Assembly (NCBI GenBank): GCA_024036415.1
Contig: JAMWET010001646.1
Location: 42,501 to 106,500 of the forward strand
Origin: Prochilodus magdalenae
Taxonomy: Eukaryota; Chordata; Actinopteri; Characiformes; Prochilodontidae
Length of the DNA stretch: 64,000 nt
Direction of reading: 5' to 3'
Made by a program: the position numbers and the translations under genes
Notes under the pieces: model-generated
Databases searched by the model: none
Told to the model about the DNA's origin: nothing
What the model saw: only the letters and a program-made list of their open reading frames with translations
Part shown: positions 51,401 through 62,088 of the stretch, piece after piece
Layout of the letters: each line of letters opens with the position of its first letter
How positions within the stretch are numbered: the first letter of the stretch is position 1

Positions 51401-52758
51401 AATAAGTTTTCTGTTTGTGCGGATGTAGGGAATGAAGATGCGGAAGAGACTGCAGCATAAGAAGGACTTCAGGATTGCTTAAAGAATCCACATTAAGCTT
51501 TGTTCACCTGTTTTTAAAAATCATTCTGTACTATATAAACACTGTTTAAGCTTTGAGCAACCATTCAGTCCAAACAGTCCATATATGGAAGCTGGGCCTG
51601 AATTTATTGTTGTGTGATGTCAATATATTGACACCTACATGTCTGTTCATTCTACAGCGGTTTAGTCCCACTCAATCATGCTGAGTTTATAGGGAGCGTT
51701 TACCCATGATGATTTTTTGAAGAAGGCACCAAACAGGCAGCCAGTCAGAATAAGAGATCTTGTATGTGTATCAGCCTTAAAAGGCAAAACAGGAGGAATA
51801 AGGTTTTTTATTCTCTGGGGTAAAAGGAGGTTGTAATAATGGATGTATATAAGGGAATACGTGCGTTTTAGACACCCACAAATGATTATTCGCTTTAAAA
51901 GAGTTCTGAGGAATTCTACCTCTGTCTTCACATCTTCATCACCATAATGTTGACTTTACATGCAAGACCTAAATATGTAGCTGCACTTTCTTTTTAAGCC
52001 AGTATGTGTGACATTCATCTGGAAGAGTCCCACTTATTCATTTGACTTTTAAATTAATATTTTAGGCACAGTAATCGTACCTCACTTAGTTGTAAAATCT
52101 TACATAGTGAGGACAAAAAAGAATTGGGTGCAATAAAGACCTTGAGAGTGTTTTAAGATGGAGTTTATGTCATGAAATGAACCAGTGAAATGGTTTTACT
52201 GGGAAATATTTGTTTTGTTTCTGACAATGCTGCATTTACTGAAATATTTGTATTTAGGCACCTCTGATAATTTAGGTTAGCTAGAGATAGTATCGGTATC
52301 AGTACATTGTATTGGCACATACTTATATAGTGTTAATGTATCCCTGTCTACCCCATTTAATGCAAATTATTAACTATTAAAAAAAAATCATCGTATTGTT
52401 TTGGCATAGTATCAGAGCATGTGCCGTATACTATATCTGCTGCTTTATATCCCCTGGGGGTTTTTATATGTAGAATGTAAACATTGTTAATGTTTCAATA
52501 TCCACCCTTTAGTCCTCAGTCCATGAACTTAATTTATGGAAGTGAACATATTAAAATAGACCATTTTTATTTTAGTTTTTGTCACTCCAACTCAAGCCAT
52601 AGGCACTGAATCATGTTTAATCACTCCACAGAAATAGTCCAATCTAAAATAGTCCTGACTAAAAATGACTGCCAAATGTCAGGTTTGCCTTTAGTCAGCC
52701 CTTCTTTATAGCGTTTTCCAGAGCTGAGGTAGACTGCGTATCAAAATCTAGGTTTCTA

Positions 52759-54343
52759 CAAACCGAATTCCAAAAAAGTTGGGACACTAAACAAATTGTG
52801 AATAAAAACTAAATGCAATGATGTGGAGGTGCCAACATCTAATATTTTATTCAGAATAGAACACAAATCACAGATCAAAAGTTTAAACTGAGAGAATGTA
52901 TCATTTTAAGGGAAAAATATGTTGTTTCAAAATTTCATGGCGTCAACAAATCCCCAAAAAGTTGGGACAAGGCCATTTTTACCACTGTGTGGCATCCCCC
53001 CTTCTTACAACACTCAACAGACGTCTGGGGACAGAGGAGACCAGTTTCTCAAGTTTAGAAATAGGAATGCTCTCCCATTCATGTCTAATACAGGCCTCTA
53101 ACTGTTCAATCGTCTTGTGCCTTCTTTGTTGCACCTTCCTCTTTATGATGCGCCAAATGTCCTCTATAGGTGAAAGATCTGGACTGCAGGCTGGCCATTT
53201 CAGTACCCGGATCCTTCTCCTACATAGCCATGATGTTGTGATTGCTGCAGAATGTGGTCTGGCATTATCTTGTTGAAAAATGCAGGGTCTTCCCTGAAAG
53301 AGATGACGTCTAGATGGGAGCATATGTTGTTCTAGAACCTGAACATAGTTCTCTGCATTAATGGTGCCTTTCCAGACATGCAAGCTGCCCATGCCACAAG
53401 CACTCATGCAACCCCATACCATCAGTGATGCAGGCTTCTGAACGGAGCATTGATAACAACTTGGGTTCTCCTTGTCCTCTCTGGTCCGGATGACATGGCA
53501 TCCCAGTGTTACATAAAGAACTTCAAATCGTGACTCGTCTGACCACAGAACAGTCTTCCATTTTGCCACACTCCATTTTAAAAGACCCCTGGCCCAGTGC
53601 AAACGTCTGAGCTTGTGGAGCTTGCTTAGAAATGGCTTCCTTTTTGCACTGTAGAGTTTCAGCTGGCAACGGCGGATGGCACGGTGGATTGTGTTCACTG
53701 AGAATGCTTTCTGGAAGTATTCCTGAGCCCATTCTGTTATTTCCTTGACAGTGGCATTCCTGTTTGAGGTGCAGTGACGTTTAAGGGCCCGGAGATCATG
53801 AGCATCCAGTAGAGTTTTACGGCCTTGACCCTTACGCACAGCAATTGTTCCAGATTCTCTGAATCTTTTGATGATGTTATGTACGGTTGATGATGATAAC
53901 TTAATAGTCTTTGCTATTTTACGCTGGGTAACACCATTCTGGTATTGCTGCACTATCTTTCTGCGCAACAATGGTGGAATTGGTGATCCTCTTACCTTCT
54001 TGGCTTCAGAGAGACACTGACACTCTGAGAAGCTCTTTTTTATACGCAATCATGTTGTCAGTTGACTTAATTAGTGTTAATTGGTCTTCCAGCTGTTCGT
54101 TATATGCTCAATTTCCTTTTTCCATCCACTTATTGCTGCTTGTCCCAACTTTTTTGGGATTTGTTGATGCCATGACATTTTGAAACAACATATTTTTTCC
54201 TTAAAATGATACATTCTCAACTTTTGATCTGTGATTTGTGTTCTATTCTGAATAAAATATTAGATGTTGGCACCTCCACATCATTGCATTCAGTTTTTAT
54301 TCACAATTTGTTTAGTGTCCCAGCTTTTTTGGAATCCGGTTTG
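52759..54343 (-). mobile_element. Tc1-like transposon, 1585 bp, nearly intact
   Basis: The ends are CAAACCGAATTCCAAAAAAG at the left and, read inward from the right, CAAACCGGATTCCAAAAAAG. They are flanked by TA at 52757-52758 and 54344-54345. The inverted repeats are about 210 bp and differ at roughly eight sites, one of which is an 8-nt length difference (TTTAAACTGAGAG versus TTGAG). An inner core copy (AAAAGTTGGGACAAG) ends each repeat. The high similarity of the two repeats and the open transposase frame indicate a fairly recent insertion. It is antisense to PITPNM3, in intron 2. Confidence 0.95.
52979..54049 (-). pseudogene. Tc1 transposase, 356-codon open frame without an ATG start
   Basis: The frame holds every domain of a DD34E Tc1 transposase: the first HTH (about residues 22-65, QRKIAKTIKLSSSTVHNIIK), a second HTH around 85-130, and the catalytic triad D171 (WSDESRF), D261 (QQDNARPH) and E296 (SPIEDIW), with exactly 34 residues between the last two. 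The C-terminus is GDATQW. The frame starts only at a TTG (54047-54049) preceded directly by TGA, and the first in-frame ATG is codon 210. In relatives, as I recall them, a Met follows the Lys ahead of VRGSPIPPLL. Here that codon (53996-53998) is AAG, so a single T-to-A change may have removed the start. It is otherwise intact, which makes it the best-preserved transposase in the window. Confidence 0.85.
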
Positions 54344-54989
54344 TACTTTATGCATTGTAAGTAATGCCAACCAGCGGTTCATTTGTGCTCCATCCAGCCT
54401 CCAAAATTCTGCTCCGACGTTTCCTGTGCATGCTCTGCTATATTCAAAATAAATGAATTTGAAAGGAAATTTGCCTAGACTGTTCACCTCTATAGCAGTG
54501 TACATGAGAGCTCTACCATATCATTTCACACTTAAGGCTCAGGCTAATCTGTAGTACAGTCATGCAGTTCATGTGTTGTTCATGTGATTGGCTGCTTCAT
54601 AACTGTTTAGAATAGTTTTATTTGCTTATTGATTAATTGATTAGCTGTTTTGGTAAATGCCAAACTGGTAAATACTCTTGTCTTCCAGTGCAAAACAAGA
54701 AAACAGACCTGTGCTCTGCTCAGTATTGGACATGGTGACCTTAGTCTCATGTGCAGCTGCTCCAAACGTCCCGTTCTGTTGGCAGTTATAAAAGCTACAT
54801 ATTAAATTTTGTGGTTCAGTGGGTGGTTCATAATGCAGCTGAATTAAGTAATTACTAGGGGCTGGAGATTTTTACGACATATAGGCAACAGCAGTTTAGC
54901 TCTATTTATCCAAATATGAGGCACAATAGGGCCACCAGTTTCATTCATATAAACTCAATGTCAAAAAAACATTGTTGCACCCAGAAGTT

Positions 54990-55400
54990 AGTGTCGGATT
55001 GCAATGCTATTCAGAAGGAAGATAATAGGTTACCTATTATCAATCGAATAAATTGTGCTAAATTTAGACTCATATTTATTGAGCTACACATACAGAAGTA
55101 GTGTCTCTCCATATGGCGTAGGCATGGGGTTGCAGATTTTATAGTACGAGTGGAGGTGGAGTGACACCAGGCCTTCAGGACTTGTAACACGTGACAGGTA
55201 ATTGTTGATCTTGCCGCTGACCATGGTGCCTCCACACACAGATTCGTTGGTTATCTCCACCAAGACAAAAGTGGGCCTTGTCACTGAAGATGACCTCCTG
55301 CCATTCTGAGTCACTCCTTGACAGTCTGACACAACACCATTGCTTTGGCTGAATGTCTGCAATCGTGGCTGTTGGGTCAGTCAGGTACAGCGATAAGACC
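54990..55400 (-). pseudogene. IS630/Tc1/mariner-type transposase remnant
   Basis: On the minus strand, around 55235-55300, one frame reads VIFSDKAHFCLGGDNQRICV followed by WRHHG. This resembles the first catalytic-aspartate region and the following VWR segment of this superfamily. The other frames carry the remainder (for example SRVTSPEGLVSLHLHSYY) with no continuous ORF. The element's 3' end, GTGTAGCTCAATAAATA, is shared with the copy at 48361-48480. Ends were not determined. Confidence 0.55.
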
Positions 55401-57404
55401 TGTCGTTGTTTATGTCACATCATTTGGGTGTCTTACAATGTCAAACCTACCCAGCGAGTTTTATTCCTGACAGTTGATTCCTTCTGGACGCAACTATTTG
55501 TGCAACTATATTTTTGATGAGTGTATATCAGCTATAAAGGTCTGTGTAATTGGGGGCTAGAAAATAGTCGTGTTTAAAGGAATTATGTTTGCTTTGAGAC
55601 AAGCAAGCAGATAAATGTCATAAATGGGCCATAAATGGAAAACAAGATCAATGGAAAGTGGAGAATATACACTCTTTAATGTCTGAGGTTGGTCAGCATA
55701 CTTGCAGCTTACATTCTTACAATCTGCTGGAGAGCCATGGTTTCCGCAATTTTCTGGAGATCTCATTTGCTGAGTGGTGTCATTATAACAAGGAGTTTGT
55801 TTTGATGCACCAGGGGCTCTCCTAAAGGTTACGTGTTATATATGATTCTCCAAGATCACACTGCTGAGGCCCACACACAGAAAGAGATGTGTGTTGCGTT
55901 GTGTTATTGTGCAGCCCTACCCCCTCTGTTTATGAGAACTTTTACTGCTGCCGCTTCCATTGAATAATTTATGAGCATTAAGTGTCAGTTAGTCTTGTGA
56001 GGGCTCCATATTATTTTACCTTGTCCAGCTTTGTTTGCTAATATTTAATTTACATAAACATGCCTGCTCAGATGTAGCTACAGTATACCTTGCAAATCTT
56101 GTTAATTCTCAGGATGAGACACTGACAGCTTGTGTAAATGAGCCACTGCAGGTGTTATTTTCTTGCCACTGCTATTGTAGATAACAGTATGAGATCTTGG
56201 CTAATGATACTCAGCTCTGTTTCCCCTTTTTCCTCCTTAAGATTCAGCACATCTTGTTTTTGGTGATTGTCATGACGCAAAACGTAGCTTTTTCACCTCT
56301 TTCTTTTTGCAAGGGCACTCTTTAAGAAACGTGGTATTGGAGAAATGAAAGGTTAGTTCAGAGCTGCGTGTTGACAGGCTAGGACTTGAAGCATTAGCTA
56401 TTCATGTATTCATGACTGTTCTGGTGTATCATCTGCTGCAATCTAAAAGTGCAAGCAAAAAGCCTCTAAAAGAGAAGAAAGCGCCAGCAGCATGCTATAA
56501 TTTCCCCATCTCCAACCGGTACTTCTTCTGCACCAGCTTGGCATTTTTCTCATGTTGTAGTTTTTAAGAAATGATTGATTAAAAAATTGGCTGTAGGGAC
56601 GCACGCCCCCACAAGCTCATTAATTCCAAGCCTTTTTCAGACATTCCACAGTGTGCTGCGGGCTGATCATTCACATTTGCTTTATGTTTTGTTTCCTTGT
56701 ATGGCAGCCATGCTAGCAGGGTTCAGTACGTTTTCCCCTTTCCAGGGATAGCAGCCCTGTGTCTGGAGATTTTCAGCATTCTCTTCTGGGAATTCATTCA
56801 GTGCGCTCTTGTCCCTCAGAGAGCCACTTAAAGAGCGCAAAGAGAATTTCCATTATTGTAAAGCACATTATCATGGCAAATCAAGATGTTGAGGGTGATG
56901 GTGATTACTTGAAGGTTCTTCAGTCCATAATTGCAGACAGTCATGAGGCATTAGGCAAACTGCTTGTCACCGCCATTCTTTGCTGTGTTCGTTGTTTCAA
57001 CTGGTCATTAAATGAAAGAATCTCCCCACTTAAAGGACTATGCCAGGATTGCTCAATCGTAACACACTTCTGATAGAGGCCAATGAGCAGCTGTTATCTG
57101 TTTCTCTGCTGAGTACAGGGACATAAAAACATAACATGCTGAATTACAGTTCTTGGTAATGGTCTACATGCTGCAGCCGAGAGAGAAAAACCTGGAGTGT
57201 TCCTGTAACTCTTCCTGTAATTGTTCCACCTTTTACCTGCTTCTGATTGTAGAAGCTTTACTCTGAAGCTTTTAAGCGGTCTTTCTCCGGCTGCACTTCA
57301 TGTGCGGACAGTTTCTGTTCTTTATTTATTCTCCACTGACACTGAGACCGCTCAGTTTTCCTCTTTTGTGTTAAACACATTTTACACCTCAGAAATGATG
57401 GATT

Positions 57405-57975
57405 CCCTCTCACATACCCCACCCCCTCCCCCTCTCTCTTTCTTTTACACTTTCTCTCAGTCTCTCTCATTCTCTCACTGTCCTTTTATCCATTTTTTTC
57501 AAATATTTTGTGCTCTGTAGCCTTTTCTCTCTCTCTCTCTTTCTCCCTTTATTTCTTTTTTATATACACACACGCTCCTTCTGTTGTTTTTCTCTTTGGT
57601 TTTTACTCTTTTCTGTCTTTCACTTCCTTTCATTTTCTTTTATACACACATTCACTTGCTCTTTTTTACTCTTTCTTGCTATCTCACTCGTTTTCCCTCT
57701 TCTATATTGATCTCTTGTGTTCACTCTCCCATTTTACTCTCTCCATCTCTTTCCTTCAGTCTCCCTCCCTTATGCTCACTCTCTCATTCTTTCTTACTCC
57801 CTTCTATTTTGTTATCTTTTCCTTTTGTTATCTTCTATTCTTTTTTTGTCTTGCTTTTTTTTCATTCTCTTGTTTTCCGTGTCTCTCATCTGCCTTGTGT
57901 TCTCTCTTTCTCTCTCACACTTTCTCTCTGTCTCACACTTTCTCTATCCCGCTCTCCTATAATCTGTCTCTGAGC
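57405..57975 (+). repeat. Polypyrimidine tract (~570 bp, C/T-rich on + strand)
   Basis: Nearly continuous CTCTCT/TTTCTT sequence with scattered A and few G, ending about 650 bp before exon 3. It creates several overlapping Ser/Leu/Phe-rich open frames (for example 57508-58041) that look like membrane proteins but are composition artefacts. Mirror-like CT runs can form triplex (H-DNA) structures. Confidence 0.9.
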
Positions 57976-58631
57976 TGTGCTGATCAGGTCTGTTCCTCCC
58001 TAGATGAGCCTATAGTTCACAGTATCTTGGGTTTCTATTAGAAAAGCCAGCTCGCACTCATCGCAGCTTCCCAGAGTCACCTCTCCTCGTGTTTCTGCGA
58101 ACATGTGCGCTGTCCGCCCATGTCTGTACAAGCTCCAGATAGCATGGAAGTGACAGGTTGGTGGACAGCATGAGGCAGAGAGTGGCCAAATGAGTGGAGA
58201 GTTTGATTAAGACAAACAGGACTGACGGAGGCCTGTCACATGCACTCTTCCACACTGGCGTTCAGCTGGCCAGGCAGTGACCGTGCAAGATGCTGTCACA
58301 CTAAACATGACAAAGAAAACGCCAATCGACAGCTGTTTCCATCCAATTCTCCAGGGCTGTCTCCCGAGCTCCAGCCGAGTGCTTGAGCATTCCAGTCATG
58401 CTCGTCATTAGGCCATCACTTTGAAAGAGAATCCACTGAACATTAATGGCCTTTAATGTACTGCCTAATTCTGCGCATGACTCTCAGAGCCGAGACGAGT
58501 GCAGCACAAAAGGCAATAATGCAGGAATAGATCAGTCAGAATGAACCCAGATGACATTTGCCTGATAATCCTGAAGATGAATCGAATGATCCTCCTGTCT
58601 GGTGTGTGTGTGTGTGTGTGGGTTCTTACAG

Positions 58632-58736
58632 AGGTTCTGGAGGGGAAGACTGCTATGCTGCTGGGGATGAGTCAATGGAACTCCAATGACCTGGTTGAGC
58701 AGATTGAAACCTTGAGCCACATTGATCAGACACAAG
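58632..58736 (+). CDS. pitpnm3: PITPNM3 (Nir1) coding exon 3
   Basis: A 105-nt exon between acceptor gttcttacag and donor GTGAGT at 58737, phase 1 at both ends. Its first two bases complete Glu41, the last residue of the FFAT motif. Residues 42-75 read VLEGKTAMLLGMSQWNSNDL then VEQIETLSHIDQTQ. The stretch GMSQWNSNDLVEQIET is, as I recall, identical to the human PITPNM3 segment at the same distance after EFFDARE. This is the strongest single piece of evidence for the gene's identity. The first base of the next codon (G) is left at the exon end. DDHD and LNS2 domains must lie on exons beyond the window. A GT repeat (58600-58620) lies just before the acceptor and may affect the polypyrimidine tract. 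Confidence 0.95.
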
Positions 58737-58979
58737 GTGAGTGCAAGCTGTCTCAGGTGTACTAGTGAACTTTAACATAGTGGATTTTCCTCGTACATCC
58801 AACCTCATGGAACTTAAGGTGGTCAGGTGATGTTATTCTCTTATTTTAAGCAGACTTGGATTAAAATAAAGCAAATCTACGTCAATGACAAGAAAATGCT
58901 TGTTTGTTTTAATCACATATGCTTATTTTGAATTTGATGCTCATTTAAAAGCTTTGGTACAGGTTGATGTTCAACCCTG

Positions 58980-59575
58980 ATGTTCAACCCCTTTCAGCTT
59001 CGCAACAGTTTGGAGTCTCCTCTGTTGTGTTTTTCCTTTCACACTGTACCAAATGTTTTCAGTGGGAATAGTCAGACCATAGGATTAATCTTTTCCACTT
59101 TACCAAAAGTCCATCTTACATGAGCTCGGGCCTAGAGAAGGCGGCGGCATTTCTGGATCTGTTCTGGACTTCTGGTGTCTTGGTGGAGTTTTAACTTGAT
59201 TTGTGGATGCAGTGAAAAACTGTGTTCACAGACGATGGTTTTGAGAGGTGTTCTAGAACCCATTTATTGATTTCCACTACAGATTTATGCCCGGTTGTAG
59301 TCCAGTGCTGCCTGAGGGCCTAAAGATCAGTTCTCCAGTACTGGTTTCTGTCCTCGTCCCTTGCATGCAGAGATTTCTCTAGATTCTCTGAATCTTGTTG
59401 TAACACTATGCAGTGTAGATGTTCTTTGCTGTTTTGTGTTGAGAAATGTTACTGATGAGCTGTTGCACTATAGTGCAGTCTTTCACAGAGATGTGGCCCC
59501 ACCCATCTTTACTTCTGAAAGACCCTGCTTCTTTGGGATGCTCTTTTTATGCCCAGTAGTGTTACCGACCTGCTA
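58980..59575 (-). mobile_element. Decayed Tc1-like transposon (N-terminal half of transposase region)
   Basis: On the minus strand this corresponds to the leader and N-terminal half of a Tc1 transposase gene related to the copy at 52759-54343. Shared landmarks on the + strand are ATTCTCTGAATCTT and the TGATTTCCACTACAG / ATTTCCTTGACAG-type region, plus a GAGCTCGGGCCTAGAGAAGGC segment typical of this subfamily as I recall it. No long ORF remains and inverted repeats were not recognised. It is clearly older than the 52759 copy. Confidence 0.6.
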
Positions 59576-59595
59576 GCAAGTAACCTGAATAGCTG

Positions 59596-60077
59596 TGTGA
59601 TGTCCATATATATATATAGCCGCGTCTCCCCGGCTTCTCCGCTCTTCGGGACTCCACATCCCAGAGGGTCACGCTTGATGATGTCATGTCTATGCGCCCC
59701 CGTTCGGACTCCGTGATTCGCTCTAGATCGCCCGAGTTTTAACTCCAGCTGAATCTAATTACTGCCTGTATTTAAGGCTGTGTTTCTCACAGGTTCCTTG
59801 CGAAGCCTTGCCAAACATAGTTTAGCAATCCTGAGCGTGCTTTCCTCGTATGGGCTTACTCTGGTTTCTGACTCCCTTCGTTCCTATCCCTTTTGCTCGT
59901 GTTCTGACTCTACGGTTTGAATCTCTGCTTTCTCACTTTGGTTTTCCCCTTCGGGTTTCCCCTTTAAACTTGTTTGCCTTGTTTACTGGTGCTTGCTGTG
60001 ATTGCCTGGCTTTTTAATAAACCATTCCTGGTTTTTAGTTCTGCACACGTCGGACTCGAAGTCTTTTGCCTAACACA
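59596..60077 (+). mobile_element. Probable solo LTR, sense orientation
   Basis: A ~480-bp block starts TGTGATGTCC and ends CCTAACACA (TGTG...CACA ends). It has a CpG-rich upstream half, a TATA-like CTGTATTTAAGGCTGTG near 59765-59782, a T/C-rich middle and AATAAA at 60016-60021 shortly before GTCTTTTGCC. This is the layout of a fish gypsy LTR (promoter, R, poly(A) signal, U5). No partner LTR or interior is present, and no flanking duplication was evident. It lies about 0.9 kb downstream of PITPNM3 exon 3 in the same direction. Confidence 0.6.
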
Positions 60078-61868
60078 TTTTGAGTAGAACTGAATGAAGT
60101 TATGTTGTGACAAATGCAGCAATACTGTTCTTAAAGGTAATTTAAGATTGTTGTAATGGTTAATTGCTTCACGTTTATTATCGTTTATTGGTATTCTGTA
60201 TACTTAGTATTTTGTTTTTATTTTATTTAAATAGTAATGAAATAAAAATAACAATAAAAGAACATTTAAAAACTGAACTGCCTCATGACATTAGACCTGA
60301 AAGGGGAATTGAGTATTTTAATTGGAGCAATTCAACATTTTAACGTTTATATGTGGGAATAACCCTGAAATAAAGTTGTCATCTGTGATTTTTCTATTGT
60401 AACCTACATTCACCACCTGTTTTATGACAAATCCGGCTTAAGCACCTGGTTTTATAATGTGACTGCTTTTATATCCTTCAGTGAAATGGAAAATACAAAC
60501 TTCAGACAGCTTTACCTCTGAGCTGTCTTTGTGGATTTGTACCCTTTTTGCCTATGGGGTTTATTCTCGCCATGGCAAGTTATGAATCACACGCTGAAGT
60601 GAATACGGACAGTCTACCGAGTGACCTGCAGCTAGAAGACGTTTAGGTCCATTTTGTGTTGCTTTTGTGTATTGAAAGATCATTTGCATAATGCGGCTGT
60701 TTTATTTGTTTGGCGGGTTTAGAATCTCAGTGCGAGCGCTAGGAGGACTTTATTGTGCTCCAGTGATCTCTCCTTTGTGTCCTCTCCTTACTGTGTTGCA
60801 GTGTTTCCTCGACAAAAGCATTGTTGGATGACTCTTTTTGTTGTATATCCGGGAAGAATGCTGAGCAGACCTCAGATACCTTTGAGGGAGTATTAGCAGC
60901 CTTTGCCCTGCACTGATTAGTGTACTAATCACTCATGAAGACTTGTTAGGCCTGAAAACAACAACAGCAAAACAAATTTAACCCAGAACATAATCAAAAA
61001 GGTTAGAATGAATAGCAGAGCTGAAGTGTGCCTGACCAGTTCAGTGAATAGGTTTTGATGGCCATTATAGTCCCACAGACTAAAGATTGTTAGATATGAA
61101 ATTCTGCTTTGTGTTTCACCTCGTTTACATTATTTGACAGTTCTTCAGTCTGTAACTGCAGCAGAACGATTGCAGATTGTCAGCAGCCCAGGCTGAACAC
61201 TAACCTAAAGGCCTGTGTAGTTAACTTATTATTTATTTTGTCTTGCTTTACATTTGTGCCACATTTTGCAATTGCTTGGCATTGAACCAAATGTAAATTG
61301 AATGTAAATGTAATTGGGATGCACCGTTGGGTTTTTGCTAAAAACATGGAGTTGGCAAGCAGCCTAATTATTGTTTACATAATAGAGGATATGTGTTTTA
61401 TTACATAAATATAATGACTTTGTAAGGTGCATTTGCTTTGGAAGTAAGTGTTGTTGCCACACCTGTATCTAGTTCATAGCAGGGTTTCACCATACGCTAA
61501 TTGTGCTAAACATAATTTAAATAGACAGAAGGTCCACACTTTTTAACAGAAGTTAAACATTTCAAATCCTTATCAATAAAAAAACGCTGAAACACCGTCA
61601 GTCTATTTGGCTGTAGACAAATCTTCACTGGCCCTAAAAATCTATAACCTTAAAATGAAATTATTATTTACTAAGTAAATTATTATTTAATATGTAAATA
61701 CTTTTAGATGGTCCAGCAAAATCGAAGCAAAATCCCCTGACTTCTAAGATAGGAATATATTTTCTCTACAGACTGGAGGACTGATATGTTCTGTAGAAAT
61801 ATAATTACAGTAATGATCTCACACACGCACACACACATCACCAGGACCACTGGGCTGGACTTGAGCTT

Positions 61869-62088
61869 GTTTCAGCACTGGGCTGGGTGTGAACAAGTTT
61901 TAGCACTAGACTGTGTGTGAGGTTGTTTTAGCACTAGACTGTATGTGAGGTTGTTTTAGCACTAGACTGTATGTGAGGTTGTTTTAGCACTAGACTGTGT
62001 GTGAGGTTGTTTTAGCACTAGACTGTATGTGAGGTTGTTTTAGCACTAGACTGTGTGTGAGGTTGTTTTAGCACTAGACTGTATGTGA
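61869..62088. repeat. 28-bp minisatellite, about 8 copies
   Basis: The unit GTTTTAGCACTAGACTGTRT plus GTGAGGTT is repeated head to tail from 61897 (six full copies and one partial), preceded by a diverged copy at 61869-61896. The only variable base among the clean copies is G/A in TGTGTGTG versus TGTATGTG, in the order G,A,A,G,A,G,A. There are no spacers between copies. Confidence 0.95.

Larger units (their letters stand above)
38095..58631 (+). other. PITPNM3 intron 2 (20.5 kb)
   Basis: Donor GTTAGT; acceptor ttcttacag ending 58631. Besides the elements listed separately there is a CT-rich run just after exon 2 (about 38157-38220), T/A-rich sequence at 39989-40023 and GT runs at 47505-47530. 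Blocks at about 40990-41230, 42880-43180, 50280-50960 and 58300-58560 lack repeat features and have homeodomain-type ATTA cores among mixed-composition sequence. They could be conserved non-coding elements, but this cannot be shown without alignment. No coding exon is recognised. Confidence 0.75.

Noticed and set aside
57508..58041. Ser/Leu/Phe-rich open frames resembling membrane proteins
   Set aside because: They are produced by the polypyrimidine tract; several frames are open at once, and no domain or start context supports a gene.
61869..62088. 28-bp regular repeat considered as a CRISPR array
   Set aside because: Copies are directly tandem without spacers, and the genome is eukaryotic; it is a minisatellite.
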